Counted from the stretch's first letter, positions 48,206 to 57,096 are shown. The stretch: DNA of 64,000 nt from Bacillus sp. Xin1 (GCF_013314535.1 NZ_JABUAE010000001.1:62001-126000), one strand, 5' to 3'. Numbers and translations are program-made. Notes: a model not told the origin generated them from the sequence alone.

Positions 48206-49344
48206 TATAATTTAACACCTCTATAAAATTGATTTCCAATTGTGTGTAGTGCATGAATGGTTGCATCGATATGTTCTTTTGTTGTGTGACGTCCAAATGA
48301 AAAGCGGACGTACTGTTTTGCCTCTTCATACGTTTTTCCAATTGCAAGCATTGTTTTTGAAGGTTCTTGTTTACCGACTTGACATGCGCTTCCTGTTGAA
48401 ATAGCGATGCCATGGCGATTACATTCTAACATTGTGTACTGACCTTCGATTCCCTTTATTGTAACCCCAATAATATGAGGTAAACAAGAAGTAGAATGTC
48501 CTTCTACTTGAATTTCAAGAGGAATTGCTTGTAATTGTTCCGTAAAATAAGATCGTAATTGTTCAAAACGAGTTCTTTCTTCTTCTCGGTCATCTAATAT
48601 ATATTCTGCCGCTGTTAGAAAGGAAGCAATGCCAGGCACATTAACTGTACCAGGGCGAAATCCTTTTTCGTGTGATGTCCCCGGGAAGACTTGCCCCCAG
48701 CGTACTTGTGGGTTTATATAGCAAGCACCTACACCTTTTGGTCCATATATTTTATGTGCAGAAACAGAAAGGCTATCAATATGCATCGCTGTAACATCAA
48801 TTGGGAGCTTACCGAATGTTTGGACACAATCTGTATGAAATAAAATATTGTGTTTTTTTAGTAAGGCTCCAATTTTTGAGATAGGCTGAACGGTACCAAT
48901 TTCAGAGTTGCCGTGTTGAATACTTGCTAAAACTGTATCGTCTGTAATAGCTGCTTCTAAAGCTTCAAGATTAATAAGCCCATCTGAATCTACAGGGATT
49001 TCTGTAATTGTATACCCTTGCTTTGTTAATGACTGAAAGTAGCTGCGAATGGATGCGTGTTCCATCGGTGTTGTAAGAATATGTTTGCCGCTTTTGGCAT
49101 TTAAGAGTGATTGGATTGCAAGATAATTAGATTCTGAACCGCCGCTTGTGAAAAATACACCCTGTTCTTTTCCTCTAATCATTTGTGCAAGTGATGCCCT
49201 GCAAACTTGTAGTAAAGATGAAGCTGATCCCCCGATATCGTGTAAGCTTTGTTCATTACCGAAGTATTGCTGTGCTGCTTTCGTATATGTGTCAATTACT
49301 TCTTTGCTCATCGGTGTTGTAGCTGCATAGTCAAGATATATCAT
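48205..49344 (-). CDS. nifS: cysteine desulfurase of the NAD operon
   Basis: A 379-aa PLP enzyme that takes sulfur from cysteine; in Bacillus it supplies the iron-sulfur cluster of NadA. The PLP lysine is Lys198 in SVSAHKIYGPKG and the persulfide cysteine is Cys321 in STGSACQVGKQEPS. N-terminal YLDYAATTPMS and HGNSEIGTVQPI are typical. It is divergent from nadBCA and coupled to niaR. Three or more paralogues are usual in Bacillus; context marks this as the NAD-linked one. Confidence 0.94.
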   Translation of the reverse strand: MIYLDYAATTPMSKEVIDTYTKAAQQYFGNEQSLHDIGGSASSLLQVCRASLAQMIRGKEQGVFFTSGGSESNYLAIQSLLNAKSGKHILTTPMEHASIRSYFQSLTKQGYTITEIPVDSDGLINLEALEAAITDDTVLASIQHGNSEIGTVQPISKIGALLKKHNILFHTDCVQTFGKLPIDVTAMHIDSLSVSAHKIYGPKGVGACYINPQVRWGQVFPGTSHEKGFRPGTVNVPGIASFLTAAEYILDDREEERTRFEQLRSYFTEQLQAIPLEIQVEGHSTSCLPHIIGVTIKGIEGQYTMLECNRHGIAISTGSACQVGKQEPSKTMLAIGKTYEEAKQYVRFSFGRHTTKEHIDATIHALHTIGNQFYRGVKL

Positions 49345-49526
49345 AATGTGTAGTCCTCTCTATAGTAGAGTTACATTCGTTTTTTAATGTAAATGAAAAA
49401 ACTTTTTTTAGATGGGAGAGAGCATCCAGCCGTGCATAGAAGTGGTCAGAGCCTCTTCCTGCCCATGCCAAGTAAAAACAGAGAGAGAAAACGAGCGGAA
49501 GCCTCTTTTTCTTCTTCATAGCAGTG
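49345..49526. other. nifS side of the nifS-nadB intergenic region
   Basis: About 180 bases with higher GC than the rest of the intergenic DNA and no credible gene; the frame on the minus strand is not supported. It includes the nifS leader and a segment agagcatccagccgtgcat to cttcttcatag adjoining repeat copy 4 that could be repeat-derived. Confidence 0.4.
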
Positions 49527-49580
49527 ATTTATCCCGCATTAAGGGGCGAAACCCCCGACTGATTAAAGTTTCACTTTATA
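49527..49580 (-). repeat. interspersed intergenic repeat, copy 4 (reverse, internally deleted)
   Basis: On the minus strand it starts taaagtgaaactttaatc, goes through cgggggtttc and then joins ttaatgcgggataaa. Both ends match copy 3, but about 40 bases of its middle are absent. Confidence 0.7.
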
Positions 49581-49628
49581 TAGCATGAGAAAATTCGTAA
49601 AACAAAAATATTACTTTCTAAAAAACTC

Positions 49629-49650
49629 TTGTCATTATTTTAAATCTATG
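49629..49650 (+). promoter_or_regulatory. probable nadBCA promoter
   Basis: TTGTCA (49629-49634) with a 16-nt spacer and TAAATA near 49651. The match is moderate, but the distance to the candidate NiaR site just downstream is suitable. Confidence 0.4.
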
Positions 49651-49657
49651 TAAATAT

Positions 49658-49673
49658 AGGTGTCAAGACAGTT
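49658..49673 (+). promoter_or_regulatory. candidate NiaR operator
   Basis: The palindrome TGTCAAGACA (49661-49670) sits right after the putative -10 of nadBCA. NiaR sites in Bacillales contain GTGTC/GACA half-sites. Position and neighbours support it; binding is inferred. Confidence 0.5.
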
Positions 49674-49701
49674 GAAAAGTGTAAAGTAGGAGGCAATGAT
49701 C

Positions 49702-51228
49702 ATGCCAAGTGCAGATGTCTTAATTATTGGAAGTGGTGTTGCAGCACTTAGTGTTGCGAAAGAGATTTGTCACGAAAAGAATGTGATGATTATCACAAAA
49801 AAAACAAGGCGGAATAACAATACGCATTTAGCGCAGGGCGGAATTGCAGCAGCTGTAGCTACCTATGACAAAGCGAATGATCATTATGAAGATACGATAG
49901 AGGCTGGTTGTGACTGTAACAACGAAGAAGCTGTTCGATATTTAGTGGAAGAAGGACCGAAAGAGATTCGAAATCTTATTGCAAATGGGATGAAATTTGA
50001 TGGGGATGAAAAAGGACCTCATCTTGGAAAAGAAGGCGCGCATCGAAAACGACGTATTTTACACGCTGGGGGAGATGCAACAGGAAAAAACTTATTAGAG
50101 CATTTGATTCAAGAAGTAGCTCCTTACGTTACAGTAGTGGAGCAAGAAATGGTGCTCGATTTAATAATAGAAAATGATACATGTAAGGGTATTTTGACCC
50201 GTGATAGTGAAGGACATGTACATCGTTACTATGCTGAACACATTGTATTAGCTACAGGTGGCATTGGAGGTGTGTATGCATTTACGTCTAACGATGAGAC
50301 GATTACAGGTGATGGACTAGCAATGGTGTACCGAGCTGGTGGGGAGTTGGTTGATTTAGAGTTTATTCAATTTCATCCAACAATGCTCTATGTAGGGGGG
50401 CGTTGCTGCGGACTTGTTTCAGAAGCGGTAAGAGGTGAAGGGGCTGTTCTGTTAAATGAAAAAGGACAGCGTTTTATGCTGGACGTACATCCGCAGCACG
50501 ATCTTGCACCGCGTGATGTAGTGGCACGTGCGATTCATGAACAGCTTCTTGCAGGAGAAAGTGTATACTTGGATATTTCTTCTATTCAACATTTTGAAGA
50601 GCGTTTTCCTACTGTATCTGCATTATGCAAAAAGAATGGGATAGATGTGAAACAAAATAGAATACCAGTTGTACCTGGGGCTCATTTTCATATGGGGGGC
50701 GTCAAGGTGAATTGTGATGGAGAGACATCAATTACACATTTATATGCCGTTGGTGAAGTAGCCTGTAACGGTGTGCATGGTGCAAACCGTTTAGCGAGCA
50801 ATTCACTGCTAGAGGGGCTTGTGTTCGGAAGACGAATTGGAGCGCATATTTTAGCTCATCCAGTACAAGGAAAAGAAAACGGTTATGAAAGAATTCATGA
50901 AGTATCTACAATTCCTCAATTACCAACGAAAAAAGAGATACAAGAACAGATGATGGAATACGTAGGAATTGTACGAACAGAAACGAGTTTATTATGTGCA
51001 AAGCAATGGTTTGAACAGTATGGTGTGCACAGTATTCAACTGCAATATGGAGCTTTTACAAATGAAGATATAACAATTATGAATATGCTAACAGTTTGCC
51101 ATCTCATTACAGAAGCGGCATTGCAAAGAAAAGAGAGCATAGGTGGTCATTATCGTGATGATTATCCAAGCCGAAATAAAGTAACGAAAGAAATTATTCT
51201 TGCTAATAAAAAATTACAGCTTGTGTAA
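49702..51228 (+). CDS. nadB: L-aspartate oxidase
   Basis: A 508-aa flavoprotein that oxidises aspartate to iminoaspartate, the first step of de novo NAD synthesis. The FAD dinucleotide motif is VLIIGSGVAALSVAKE (residues about 5-20). Other family motifs are NNNTHLAQGGIAAA, LEFIQFHPTMLY, HFHMGGVKVN and GANRLASNSLLEGLVFG. The ATG 8 nt after aggagg was chosen rather than one two codons upstream. It is first in nadBCA. Confidence 0.95.
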   Translation: MPSADVLIIGSGVAALSVAKEICHEKNVMIITKKTRRNNNTHLAQGGIAAAVATYDKANDHYEDTIEAGCDCNNEEAVRYLVEEGPKEIRNLIANGMKFDGDEKGPHLGKEGAHRKRRILHAGGDATGKNLLEHLIQEVAPYVTVVEQEMVLDLIIENDTCKGILTRDSEGHVHRYYAEHIVLATGGIGGVYAFTSNDETITGDGLAMVYRAGGELVDLEFIQFHPTMLYVGGRCCGLVSEAVRGEGAVLLNEKGQRFMLDVHPQHDLAPRDVVARAIHEQLLAGESVYLDISSIQHFEERFPTVSALCKKNGIDVKQNRIPVVPGAHFHMGGVKVNCDGETSITHLYAVGEVACNGVHGANRLASNSLLEGLVFGRRIGAHILAHPVQGKENGYERIHEVSTIPQLPTKKEIQEQMMEYVGIVRTETSLLCAKQWFEQYGVHSIQLQYGAFTNEDITIMNMLTVCHLITEAALQRKESIGGHYRDDYPSRNKVTKEIILANKKLQLV

Positions 51229-51247
51229 TAAGGGGAAGAGGGATTTT

Positions 51248-52081
51248 ATGAATGGGTTAAAGGTAAGAAAAGCATTGGAAAGTTTTTTTCTAGAAGATAT
51301 CGGGGAAAGAGATGTAACATCGCAACTTATATTTCCTGATAATTTACAAGCCAAGGGGACATTTCTTGTAAAAGATACAGGTGTATTTGCAGGAACAGAT
51401 ATAATTGAACAAGGGTTTCGATTAATAGACGGCAAAAGTCAAGTTTCATTTTATAAAAAAGATGGAGATTTTGTAGAAAAGGGCGACACTCTAGCAACTG
51501 TACAAGGACCGATTGCCTCTCTATTAACAGCAGAGCGTGTAATTTTAAATGTCATTCAAAGAATGAGCGGTATAGCAACGATGACACATAGAGCAGTTCG
51601 GGCGCTAGAAAGTGACCATACACGTATTTGTGATACGAGAAAAACAATACCAGGGCTACGCATGTTTGATAAATATGCGGTTGTATGCGGAGGCGGATAT
51701 AACCATCGCTTCGGATTATACGATGGTGTCATGATTAAAGATAATCACATTGCTTTTGCAGGGTCTATTACAAAAGCTGTTACATCTGTAAAAGAAAAGC
51801 TTGGACATATGGTAAAAGTTGAAGTGGAGACGGAGACAGAAGAACAAGTGCGAGAAGCTGTAGCTGCAGGAGCGGATATTATTATGTTCGACAATCGTAC
51901 ACCAGAAGAAGTTCGTGAGTTTTCTAAAATTGTTCCAAGTGCAATTGTAACAGAAGCATCAGGTGGTATTACAATTGAAAATTTATCAAAATACGGCAAA
52001 ACAGGGGTAGATTACATTTCGCTCGGATTATTAACACATTCTGCGGGAGCATTAGATATTAGCTTTAATATTGAGGTTTAA
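51248..52081 (+). CDS. nadC: nicotinate-nucleotide pyrophosphorylase (quinolinate phosphoribosyltransferase)
   Basis: A 277-aa enzyme that turns quinolinate and PRPP into nicotinate mononucleotide. It has the N-terminal EDIGERDVTSQLIF, the phosphoribosyl region DTRKTIPGLRMFDKYAV and GGGYNHRFGLYDGVMIKDNH, and the barrel motif VEVETETEEQ with IMFDNRTPEEV. The start was set at the ATG after gggaagaggga, shortening a frame that overlaps nadB. nadA follows 29 nt later. Confidence 0.95.
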   Translation: MNGLKVRKALESFFLEDIGERDVTSQLIFPDNLQAKGTFLVKDTGVFAGTDIIEQGFRLIDGKSQVSFYKKDGDFVEKGDTLATVQGPIASLLTAERVILNVIQRMSGIATMTHRAVRALESDHTRICDTRKTIPGLRMFDKYAVVCGGGYNHRFGLYDGVMIKDNHIAFAGSITKAVTSVKEKLGHMVKVEVETETEEQVREAVAAGADIIMFDNRTPEEVREFSKIVPSAIVTEASGGITIENLSKYGKTGVDYISLGLLTHSAGALDISFNIEV

Positions 52082-52110
52082 GGCGAGAGGGTTAGAGGGG
52101 GAGAGTATTG

Positions 52111-53217
52111 ATGAGTATTTTAGAGAAGGTTCAACCAATCGAAACGATGTTACCAGAGCGTTATCAAACAATGTCAGTACAAGAGATGGAAGAGCGTGTT
52201 CGTGAAATTAAAGAAAAACTGGGGGAAACGTTATTTATTCCAGGGCATCATTATCAAAAGGATGAGGTCGTTCAATTCTCAGATGCTGCAGGAGATTCAT
52301 TGCAACTTGCACAAGTAGCGGCTAGCAATAAAGCGGCAAAATATATCGTATTTTGTGGTGTGCATTTTATGGCCGAAACAGCAGATATGTTAACGACAGA
52401 TGAACAAGTTGTTATCTTACCAGATATGCGTGCTGGCTGTTCGATGGCAGATATGGCAGATATTGAACAAACAGAGCGAGCTTGGAAAGAACTTACGCAG
52501 TTATTTGGAGATACGATGATTCCATTGACATATGTCAATTCTACAGCAGCTATTAAAGCATTTTGCGGTCGTAATGGCGGTGCCACAGTAACATCTTCTA
52601 ATGCTAAAAAAATGGTATCTTGGGCATTTACGCAAAAAGAGCGTCTTGTCTTTTTACCAGACCAGCATTTAGGAAGAAATACAGCGTATGACTTAGGGAT
52701 TCCATTAGATAAAATGGCGGTTTGGGATCCGCATACAGATTCATTAGAGTACGATGGGGATATAGAAGATGTAAAGGTAATTTTATGGAAAGGGCATTGT
52801 TCGGTTCATCAAAATTTCACTGTCAAAAACATTGAAAGTGTGCGGAAAAACCATCCTGATATGAATATTATTGTTCATCCAGAATGTTGTTATGAAGTGG
52901 TAGCAGCTTCTGATTATGCAGGATCGACAAAATATATTATCGATATGATTGAACAAGCACCGTCTGGGAGCAAATGGGCGATTGGTACAGAGATGAATTT
53001 AGTCAATCGAATTATTCATCAGCACCCAGATAAAGAAATCATTTCGCTAAACCCTTTTATGTGTCCTTGTTTAACGATGAATCGCATTGATTTACCACAT
53101 TTATTGTGGGCGTTAGAAACGATAGAACGCGGAGAGGAAATCAATGTTATTCAGGTAGACAAACAGGTGACAAAAGAAGCAGTTCTTGCTCTAAATCGTA
53201 TGTTAGAGCGTGTGTAA
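52111..53217 (+). CDS. nadA: quinolinate synthase NadA
   Basis: A 368-aa iron-sulfur enzyme that condenses iminoaspartate with dihydroxyacetone phosphate to quinolinate. It is the long Bacillus form. The cluster ligands known from B. subtilis (Cys110, 230, 320) are matched by Cys110 in [12 protein letters not shown], a Cys in HPECCYEVV and the CPC motif [20 protein letters not shown] binds substrate. RBS gagggggag lies upstream. A terminator follows; safA comes next, as in B. subtilis. Confidence 0.95.
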   Translation: MSILEKVQPIETMLPERYQTMSVQEMEERVREIKEKLGETLFIPGHHYQKDEVVQFSDAAGDSLQLAQVAASNKAAKYIVFCGVHFMAETADMLTTDEQVVILPDMRAGCSMADMADIEQTERAWKELTQLFGDTMIPLTYVNSTAAIKAFCGRNGGATVTSSNAKKMVSWAFTQKERLVFLPDQHLGRNTAYDLGIPLDKMAVWDPHTDSLEYDGDIEDVKVILWKGHCSVHQNFTVKNIESVRKNHPDMNIIVHPECCYEVVAASDYAGSTKYIIDMIEQAPSGSKWAIGTEMNLVNRIIHQHPDKEIISLNPFMCPCLTMNRIDLPHLLWALETIERGEEINVIQVDKQVTKEAVLALNRMLERV

Positions 53218-53243
53218 AAGCGACGGATTTCCGTCGCTTTTTT
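53216..53243 (+). terminator. nadBCA terminator
   Basis: AAAAGCGACGG pairs with CCGTCGCTTTT around a 4-nt loop, followed by a T-run. Confidence 0.9.
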
Positions 53244-53420
53244 ATTAAACATAATTAGCCAATTGTAGTCATACATTGTGTTGAGGGAATCATTGTATTT
53301 TTCATATTCGTGCAATATTGTGTATGACTAAATGGTAAGAGCAACAGTGTTAAACCATAGAGGATAGTTTTATTTTATATTATTTTTGTTTATAGATAAG
53401 TAATACAGGAGGGGGAAAAT

Positions 53421-55412
53421 TTGAAAATTCATATCGTGCAAAAAGGGGATACCCTTTGGAAAATTGCGAAAAAGTACGGAGTAGACCTTGAAACGTTAAA
53501 AAAGGCGAATACGCAGCTTAGCAATCCCGATTTGATTATGCCAGGTATGAAAATAAAGGTACCATCTAGCAGTGTGCATGTGAAAAAAAATATGGGTGCT
53601 GGCTCAGCTCCTCCAAAAGAATATGTAAAAGAGGTACAACAAAAAGAATTTGCAGCGACACCTACGCCGCTTGGAATAGAAGATGAAGAAGAAGCACCAT
53701 ATCAATCTGCCCCAATTACGCAGCAACCGGCTATGCAACAAACACAAAAAGAAATGCAAGTAAAGCCACAAAAAGAAATGCCGATTCAGAAAGAAGTGCC
53801 AATACAAAAAGAAATACCGATTCAGAAAGAAGTGCCAATACAAAAAGAAATGCCGATTCAGAAAGAAGTGCCAATACAAAAAGAAATGCCGATTCAGAAA
53901 GAAGTGCCAATACAAAAAGAAATGCCGATTCAGAAAGAAGTGCCAATACAAAAAGAAAAACCAATTCAGAAAGAAGTACCTATTCAAAAACCTCCTGTCG
54001 TTGAAAAACCAGCTGTAATTGAAAAGCCACCAGTTGTAGAAAAAGTAGAGAAACCAGCGGGGAAAGAAAGTACAAAGTTTTCAGTAAATATATTACCACA
54101 GCCACCACAACCACCAATTAAACCTAAAAAAGACTATAAAATTTCAGATGTAATCAAAAAAGGAAGCGAGTTAATTGCCCCGCAAATTCAGAAGATGAAA
54201 CCTAACAATATAGTGTCACCACAAACGAAAAAAGAAAACGTAAGTAATATAGTATCACCGCAAACAAAAAAGGAGAATGTAGGAAATATAGTGTCACCAC
54301 AAATGAAAAAAGAAAATGTAGGTAATGTTGTTTCGCCGCAAGTGAAAAAAGAAAATGTAGGTAATGTTGTTTCGCCACAAGTGAAGAAAGAAAATGTAGG
54401 AAATATAGTGTCACCACAAACGAAAAAAGAAAATGTAAGTAATGTTGTTTCGCCACAGGTACAAAAAGAAAATGTGGGAAATATAGTTGCACCGGATGTA
54501 ACAAAAGAAAAACTAGTTATTCCACAAGTAACACCGCCCCATATTACGATGCCAACGATGGATAATAACCAAATGCTAGATATCCTGTCGATGATGAATA
54601 ATAATCAACCACCGAATATGATGCCGATGATGGATAATAACCAAATGCCGAATATGATGCCGATGATGGATAATAATCAAATGCCGAATATGATGCCGAT
54701 GATGGATAATAACCAAATGCCGAATATGATGCCGATGATGGATAACAATCAAATGCCGAATATGATGCCAATGATGGATAATGACCAAATGCCGAATGTC
54801 ATGCCGATGATGGATAATAATCAAATGCCGAATATGATGCCGATGATGGATAACAATCAAATGCCGAATATGATGCCGATGATGGATAACAATCAAATGC
54901 CGAATATGATGCCAATGATGGATAATGACCAAATGCCGAATGTCATGCCGATGATGGATAACAATCAAATGCCGAATATGATGCCAATGATGGATAATAA
55001 CCAACTACCGCCAATGATGCCACACCAAATACCGATGCCATATCAACCACAAATGATGCCACAACAGCATCCATATTATCAAATGCCATATCAACCACAG
55101 CAAAATCCGTATTATCAAATGCCGTATACACAAGGTGTGCCAATAATGCCGTACCAAATGCCAGTGCAACATAATTCAATGCCATATCAACCACAAACGG
55201 ATAATAACATGCCACCAATGATGCCGGCAGAAGAAGATTGTGGATGTGGTGAGGAAAGAAATTTATATAGTCCACAGCCAGGGGGACCATACTATCCGAA
55301 TTCTCTATACTACCCAACAAATCAAGTTGCGTATGCACCGCAGCCAGGTGCGATGTTTTATCAAGATCCGCCGAGAGTTTTTGGAGAACCACTTGAAGAA
55401 GATGAGGAATAG
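53421..55412 (+). CDS. safA: spore coat morphogenetic protein SafA, long repetitive form
   Basis: A 663-aa inner-coat assembly protein. An N-terminal LysM domain (1-50, VQKGDTLWKIAKKYGVDLET) targets cortex peptidoglycan. Then come three repeat blocks: 12 six-residue units of KExPIQ type (118-189), eight 13-residue units of NIVSPQTKKENVG type (263-366) and 11 twelve-residue units of MPNMMPMMDNNQ type (397-528). The C-terminal part is rich in Pro, Tyr and Gln and ends with a CGCGEE segment and an acidic tail. TTG start with ggaggggg 9 nt upstream. B. subtilis SafA is much shorter (about 390 aa). Context after nadA confirms identity. Confidence 0.92.
   Translation: MKIHIVQKGDTLWKIAKKYGVDLETLKKANTQLSNPDLIMPGMKIKVPSSSVHVKKNMGAGSAPPKEYVKEVQQKEFAATPTPLGIEDEEEAPYQSAPITQQPAMQQTQKEMQVKPQKEMPIQKEVPIQKEIPIQKEVPIQKEMPIQKEVPIQKEMPIQKEVPIQKEMPIQKEVPIQKEKPIQKEVPIQKPPVVEKPAVIEKPPVVEKVEKPAGKESTKFSVNILPQPPQPPIKPKKDYKISDVIKKGSELIAPQIQKMKPNNIVSPQTKKENVSNIVSPQTKKENVGNIVSPQMKKENVGNVVSPQVKKENVGNVVSPQVKKENVGNIVSPQTKKENVSNVVSPQVQKENVGNIVAPDVTKEKLVIPQVTPPHITMPTMDNNQMLDILSMMNNNQPPNMMPMMDNNQMPNMMPMMDNNQMPNMMPMMDNNQMPNMMPMMDNNQMPNMMPMMDNDQMPNVMPMMDNNQMPNMMPMMDNNQMPNMMPMMDNNQMPNMMPMMDNDQMPNVMPMMDNNQMPNMMPMMDNNQLPPMMPHQIPMPYQPQMMPQQHPYYQMPYQPQQNPYYQMPYTQGVPIMPYQMPVQHNSMPYQPQTDNNMPPMMPAEEDCGCGEERNLYSPQPGGPYYPNSLYYPTNQVAYAPQPGAMFYQDPPRVFGEPLEEDEE
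53772..53987 (+). repeat. safA repeat block A
   Basis: Twelve in-frame 18-bp units (KExPIQ, x mostly M or V alternating), so the higher-order unit is 36 bp. Units are almost identical at the DNA level, which indicates recent expansion or homogenisation. Confidence 0.9.
54207..54518 (+). repeat. safA repeat block B
   Basis: Eight 39-bp units coding NIVSPQTKKENVG-like 13-mers; the last (NIVAPDVTKEKLV) is degenerate. Units alternate Ile/Val at position 2 and T/M/V at position 7. Confidence 0.9.
54609..55004 (+). repeat. safA repeat block C
   Basis: Eleven 36-bp units coding MPNMMPMMDNNQ-like 12-mers. An NDQ unit followed by a PNVM unit occurs twice, four units apart, which suggests duplication of a larger block. 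Confidence 0.9.
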
Positions 55413-55476
55413 AAAGAGTTGTGTTAACGGTAAAGAAGTAGTGTTAGAAAATTCCTAGTGAAATATTAACAAGTGT

Positions 55477-55515
55477 AAAAACCTCCTTTGTTACTCACTA
55501 TAAGAAGGAGCTTTT
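55477..55515 (+). terminator. possible safA terminator
   Basis: AAAA-CTCCTT (to 55488) pairs with AAGGAG (55505-55510) followed by cttttc. It is a moderate hairpin in the gap before the CoxA-like gene. Confidence 0.5.
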
Positions 55516-55553
55516 CGAGAGGGAAGTTCAACCTAACAAGGGGGGTTTTTATA

Positions 55554-56234
55554 TTGAGTAAAAAGATTAAGATTATTGCCGCTTCTTTGTTAGTTACCAG
55601 TGCGTTAGCTGCATGTGGTACACCTAATAATAACAATGCGATGGATGATCGTAATGCAACTTACAATTATGAACGTACATCGTATGATGATACACGTCCA
55701 TATAGAAATAATGTGACGCGTACCGATCGATATACTGATTATGTAACATATCGTAATGGTGACCGAATGAATAATAATGTTTACGATCGTCGTGATAATG
55801 TTGGGTATAATTATTACCGTGATGTAAATTACCATGGTCAAATTGCAAATCCTTATCCAACTCGTAACATTACAATGAATAATTCATATATTAACAACGA
55901 TGGTAAGACAGCAGAAAGAATTACAAATCGTGTTAAACGTATGAATAATGTAGATCGCGTTTCTACTGTTGTACGAGGAAATGATATAGTAATTGCGGTA
56001 AAACCACGTGGTGCAGTAGTAAACGAAACCGCAATGGCAAATGAAATTCGTCAAGCTGTTGCCAACGATGTGAAAAACCGTAATGTGTATGTAACTGTTA
56101 AAAATGACATGTTTGACCGTGTCGATACAGTGAATACACGTTTACGCAATGGAACAGTAACAAACGATTTAAACCGTGATATAACAGATCTGTTCCGAGA
56201 CATCCGTGATGGTCTAACTGGTACAGTACGATAA
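55554..56234 (+). CDS. coxA: CoxA/YhcN-like spore lipoprotein
   Basis: A 226-aa lipoprotein. The signal peptide (about 1-20) ends in the lipobox SALAAC. An Asn/Arg/Tyr-rich mature N-terminal part (about 25-110) follows, then a YhcN/YlaJ-type domain (about 115-225, DGKTAERITNRVKRMNNVDR and VNETAMANEIRQAV). Families of this kind sit in spore cortex or inner membrane. In B. subtilis coxA follows safA, which supports the name. TTG start with aaggggggt 9 nt upstream. A very strong terminator follows. Confidence 0.8.
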   Translation: MSKKIKIIAASLLVTSALAACGTPNNNNAMDDRNATYNYERTSYDDTRPYRNNVTRTDRYTDYVTYRNGDRMNNNVYDRRDNVGYNYYRDVNYHGQIANPYPTRNITMNNSYINNDGKTAERITNRVKRMNNVDRVSTVVRGNDIVIAVKPRGAVVNETAMANEIRQAVANDVKNRNVYVTVKNDMFDRVDTVNTRLRNGTVTNDLNRDITDLFRDIRDGLTGTVR

Positions 56235-56278
56235 CAAAAAAAGGGGAAGGTTTACACCTTCCCCTTTTTTGTTATCGT
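56228..56278. terminator. very strong bidirectional terminator
   Basis: ACGATAACAAAAAA-AGGGGAAGG pairs with CCTTCCCC-TTTTTTGTTATCGT, a stem of more than 20 bp. It lies between the convergent CoxA-like gene and the membrane protein gene. Confidence 0.92.
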
Positions 56279-56303
56279 AAGTATTAGCAGGATACATAGA
56301 AGA

Positions 56304-56738
56304 TTATTCATCCATATCCTGTAATCTTTTTTTCTTAATAAAGTAACCAACAGAATAAGAAGCTAAAAAGCATAAGAAAAGAACGCTTCCAATAAGCAGT
56401 GCTTCCCACAATGGTCTTTCAGGACTGAAAATAACATAAATTACAACAAAGATGATTCCTACGATAGCAGAGCGGAAAACAAGTTTGTAGTAATGTGTTA
56501 TATGTATCCCTTTTTCGTTTTCTTCTGTATCAACAGAGATTCCCATTTGTAAATAGGCTAGAAGTATACTTGTTAACATAAATAATAACCATAGCGGAGA
56601 TTTTGTAATTTGATCTATACCTTCATGGAAGCCAATATACCCCAAAATCCCTATTATACCAATTGTTTGAAATAGAAAAGCGATTCGAACATTTTTTAGA
56701 TTTTGAAGGATTAAACGTTCATCTTTTATTTTTTTCAA
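56304..56738 (-). CDS. four-helix membrane protein, unknown
   Basis: A 144-aa protein with four predicted membrane helices (about 21-38, 48-64, 85-103 and 108-130) and a short cytoplasmic C-terminal tail KKKRLQDMDE. I do not recognise the family. The TTG start (LKKIKDERLI) was chosen since aggagtgag lies 6 nt upstream; a longer frame starting 14 codons earlier has no RBS. Possibly a B. cereus-group small membrane protein. Confidence 0.65.
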   Translation of the reverse strand: MKKIKDERLILQNLKNVRIAFLFQTIGIIGILGYIGFHEGIDQITKSPLWLLFMLTSILLAYLQMGISVDTEENEKGIHITHYYKLVFRSAIVGIIFVVIYVIFSPERPLWEALLIGSVLFLCFLASYSVGYFIKKKRLQDMDE

Positions 56739-56885
56739 TAGACTCACTCCTGTTTTACCATACTTTATCATTTTATACATGTTAATTGTAACATATATAT
56801 TACATAAATCAATTTATATTTTACTTAAGGGGCTTGAGGAATACATATTGGTATGAAAAGGTAATAAAAAAAATTTAGGATTAGC

Positions 56886-56914
56886 TTGCGTTCCTTTTAC
56901 ATTAGTGTTATATT
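56886..56914 (+). promoter_or_regulatory. promoter of the candidate small RNA
   Basis: TTGCGT (56886-56891), exact 17-nt spacer, TATATT (56909-56914). Transcription should begin near 56920. Confidence 0.65.
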
Positions 56915-56919
56915 AGCAA

Positions 56920-57036
56920 AGCGATGAGCTAATTTACGTAAGACGAGAGATATGCTTAAGTGCTAAACACGCGGATGTGGCCGCCTGGTCTCTCGCCGTA
57001 AACGCATCAAGACGCCTGCTATGTTCAGGCGTCTTT
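56920..57036 (+). ncRNA. candidate structured small RNA, unassigned
   Basis: About 117 nt from a good promoter to a terminator. The stems read directly are an outer TTTACG (56933-56938) with CGTAAA (56997-57002), CGAGAGA (56944-56950) with TCTCTCG (56989-56995), an inner GCGG/CCGC hairpin (56971-56984) and a GTG/CAC hairpin (56960-56970). The terminator is AGACGCCTG (57010-57018) with CAGGCGTCT (57026-57034). No ORF with a ribosome-binding site is present, and GC is higher than the surroundings. It matches no riboswitch or sRNA that I can name. Confidence 0.65.
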
Positions 57037-57061
57037 CTTATTATATAATAGTAAACGACTC

Positions 57062-57096
57062 ATGCAGGTAGGCTTATGTCTTACCTGCATTTTTTA
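57062..57096 (+). terminator. second hairpin terminator upstream of bofC
   Basis: ATGCAGGTA (57062-57070) pairs with TACCTGCAT (57082-57090), followed by seven T. A TATAAT at 57043-57048 just before it could be a -10, but no good -35 is seen, so it is either a tandem terminator or the end of a very short RNA. Confidence 0.65.

Noticed and set aside
53302-53308. TCATATT, a sigma-E-like -35 upstream of safA
   Set aside because: The sequence 14-15 nt downstream does not resemble the sigma-E -10; the promoter is likely near but I cannot place it.
53604-53987. Long antisense reading frame rich in FFLYWHFFLN repeats
   Set aside because: It is the mirror of safA repeat block A; repeats without stops on one strand also leave the other open. 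No RBS.
54576-55004. Antisense frame of HHRHHIRHLVI repeats
   Set aside because: Shadow of safA repeat block C, with no start signal and no sensible protein.
53421-55412. CRISPR-like array because of regular short repeats
   Set aside because: The repeats are in-frame coding units with multiples of three, without spacers of unique sequence, and no cas genes are present.
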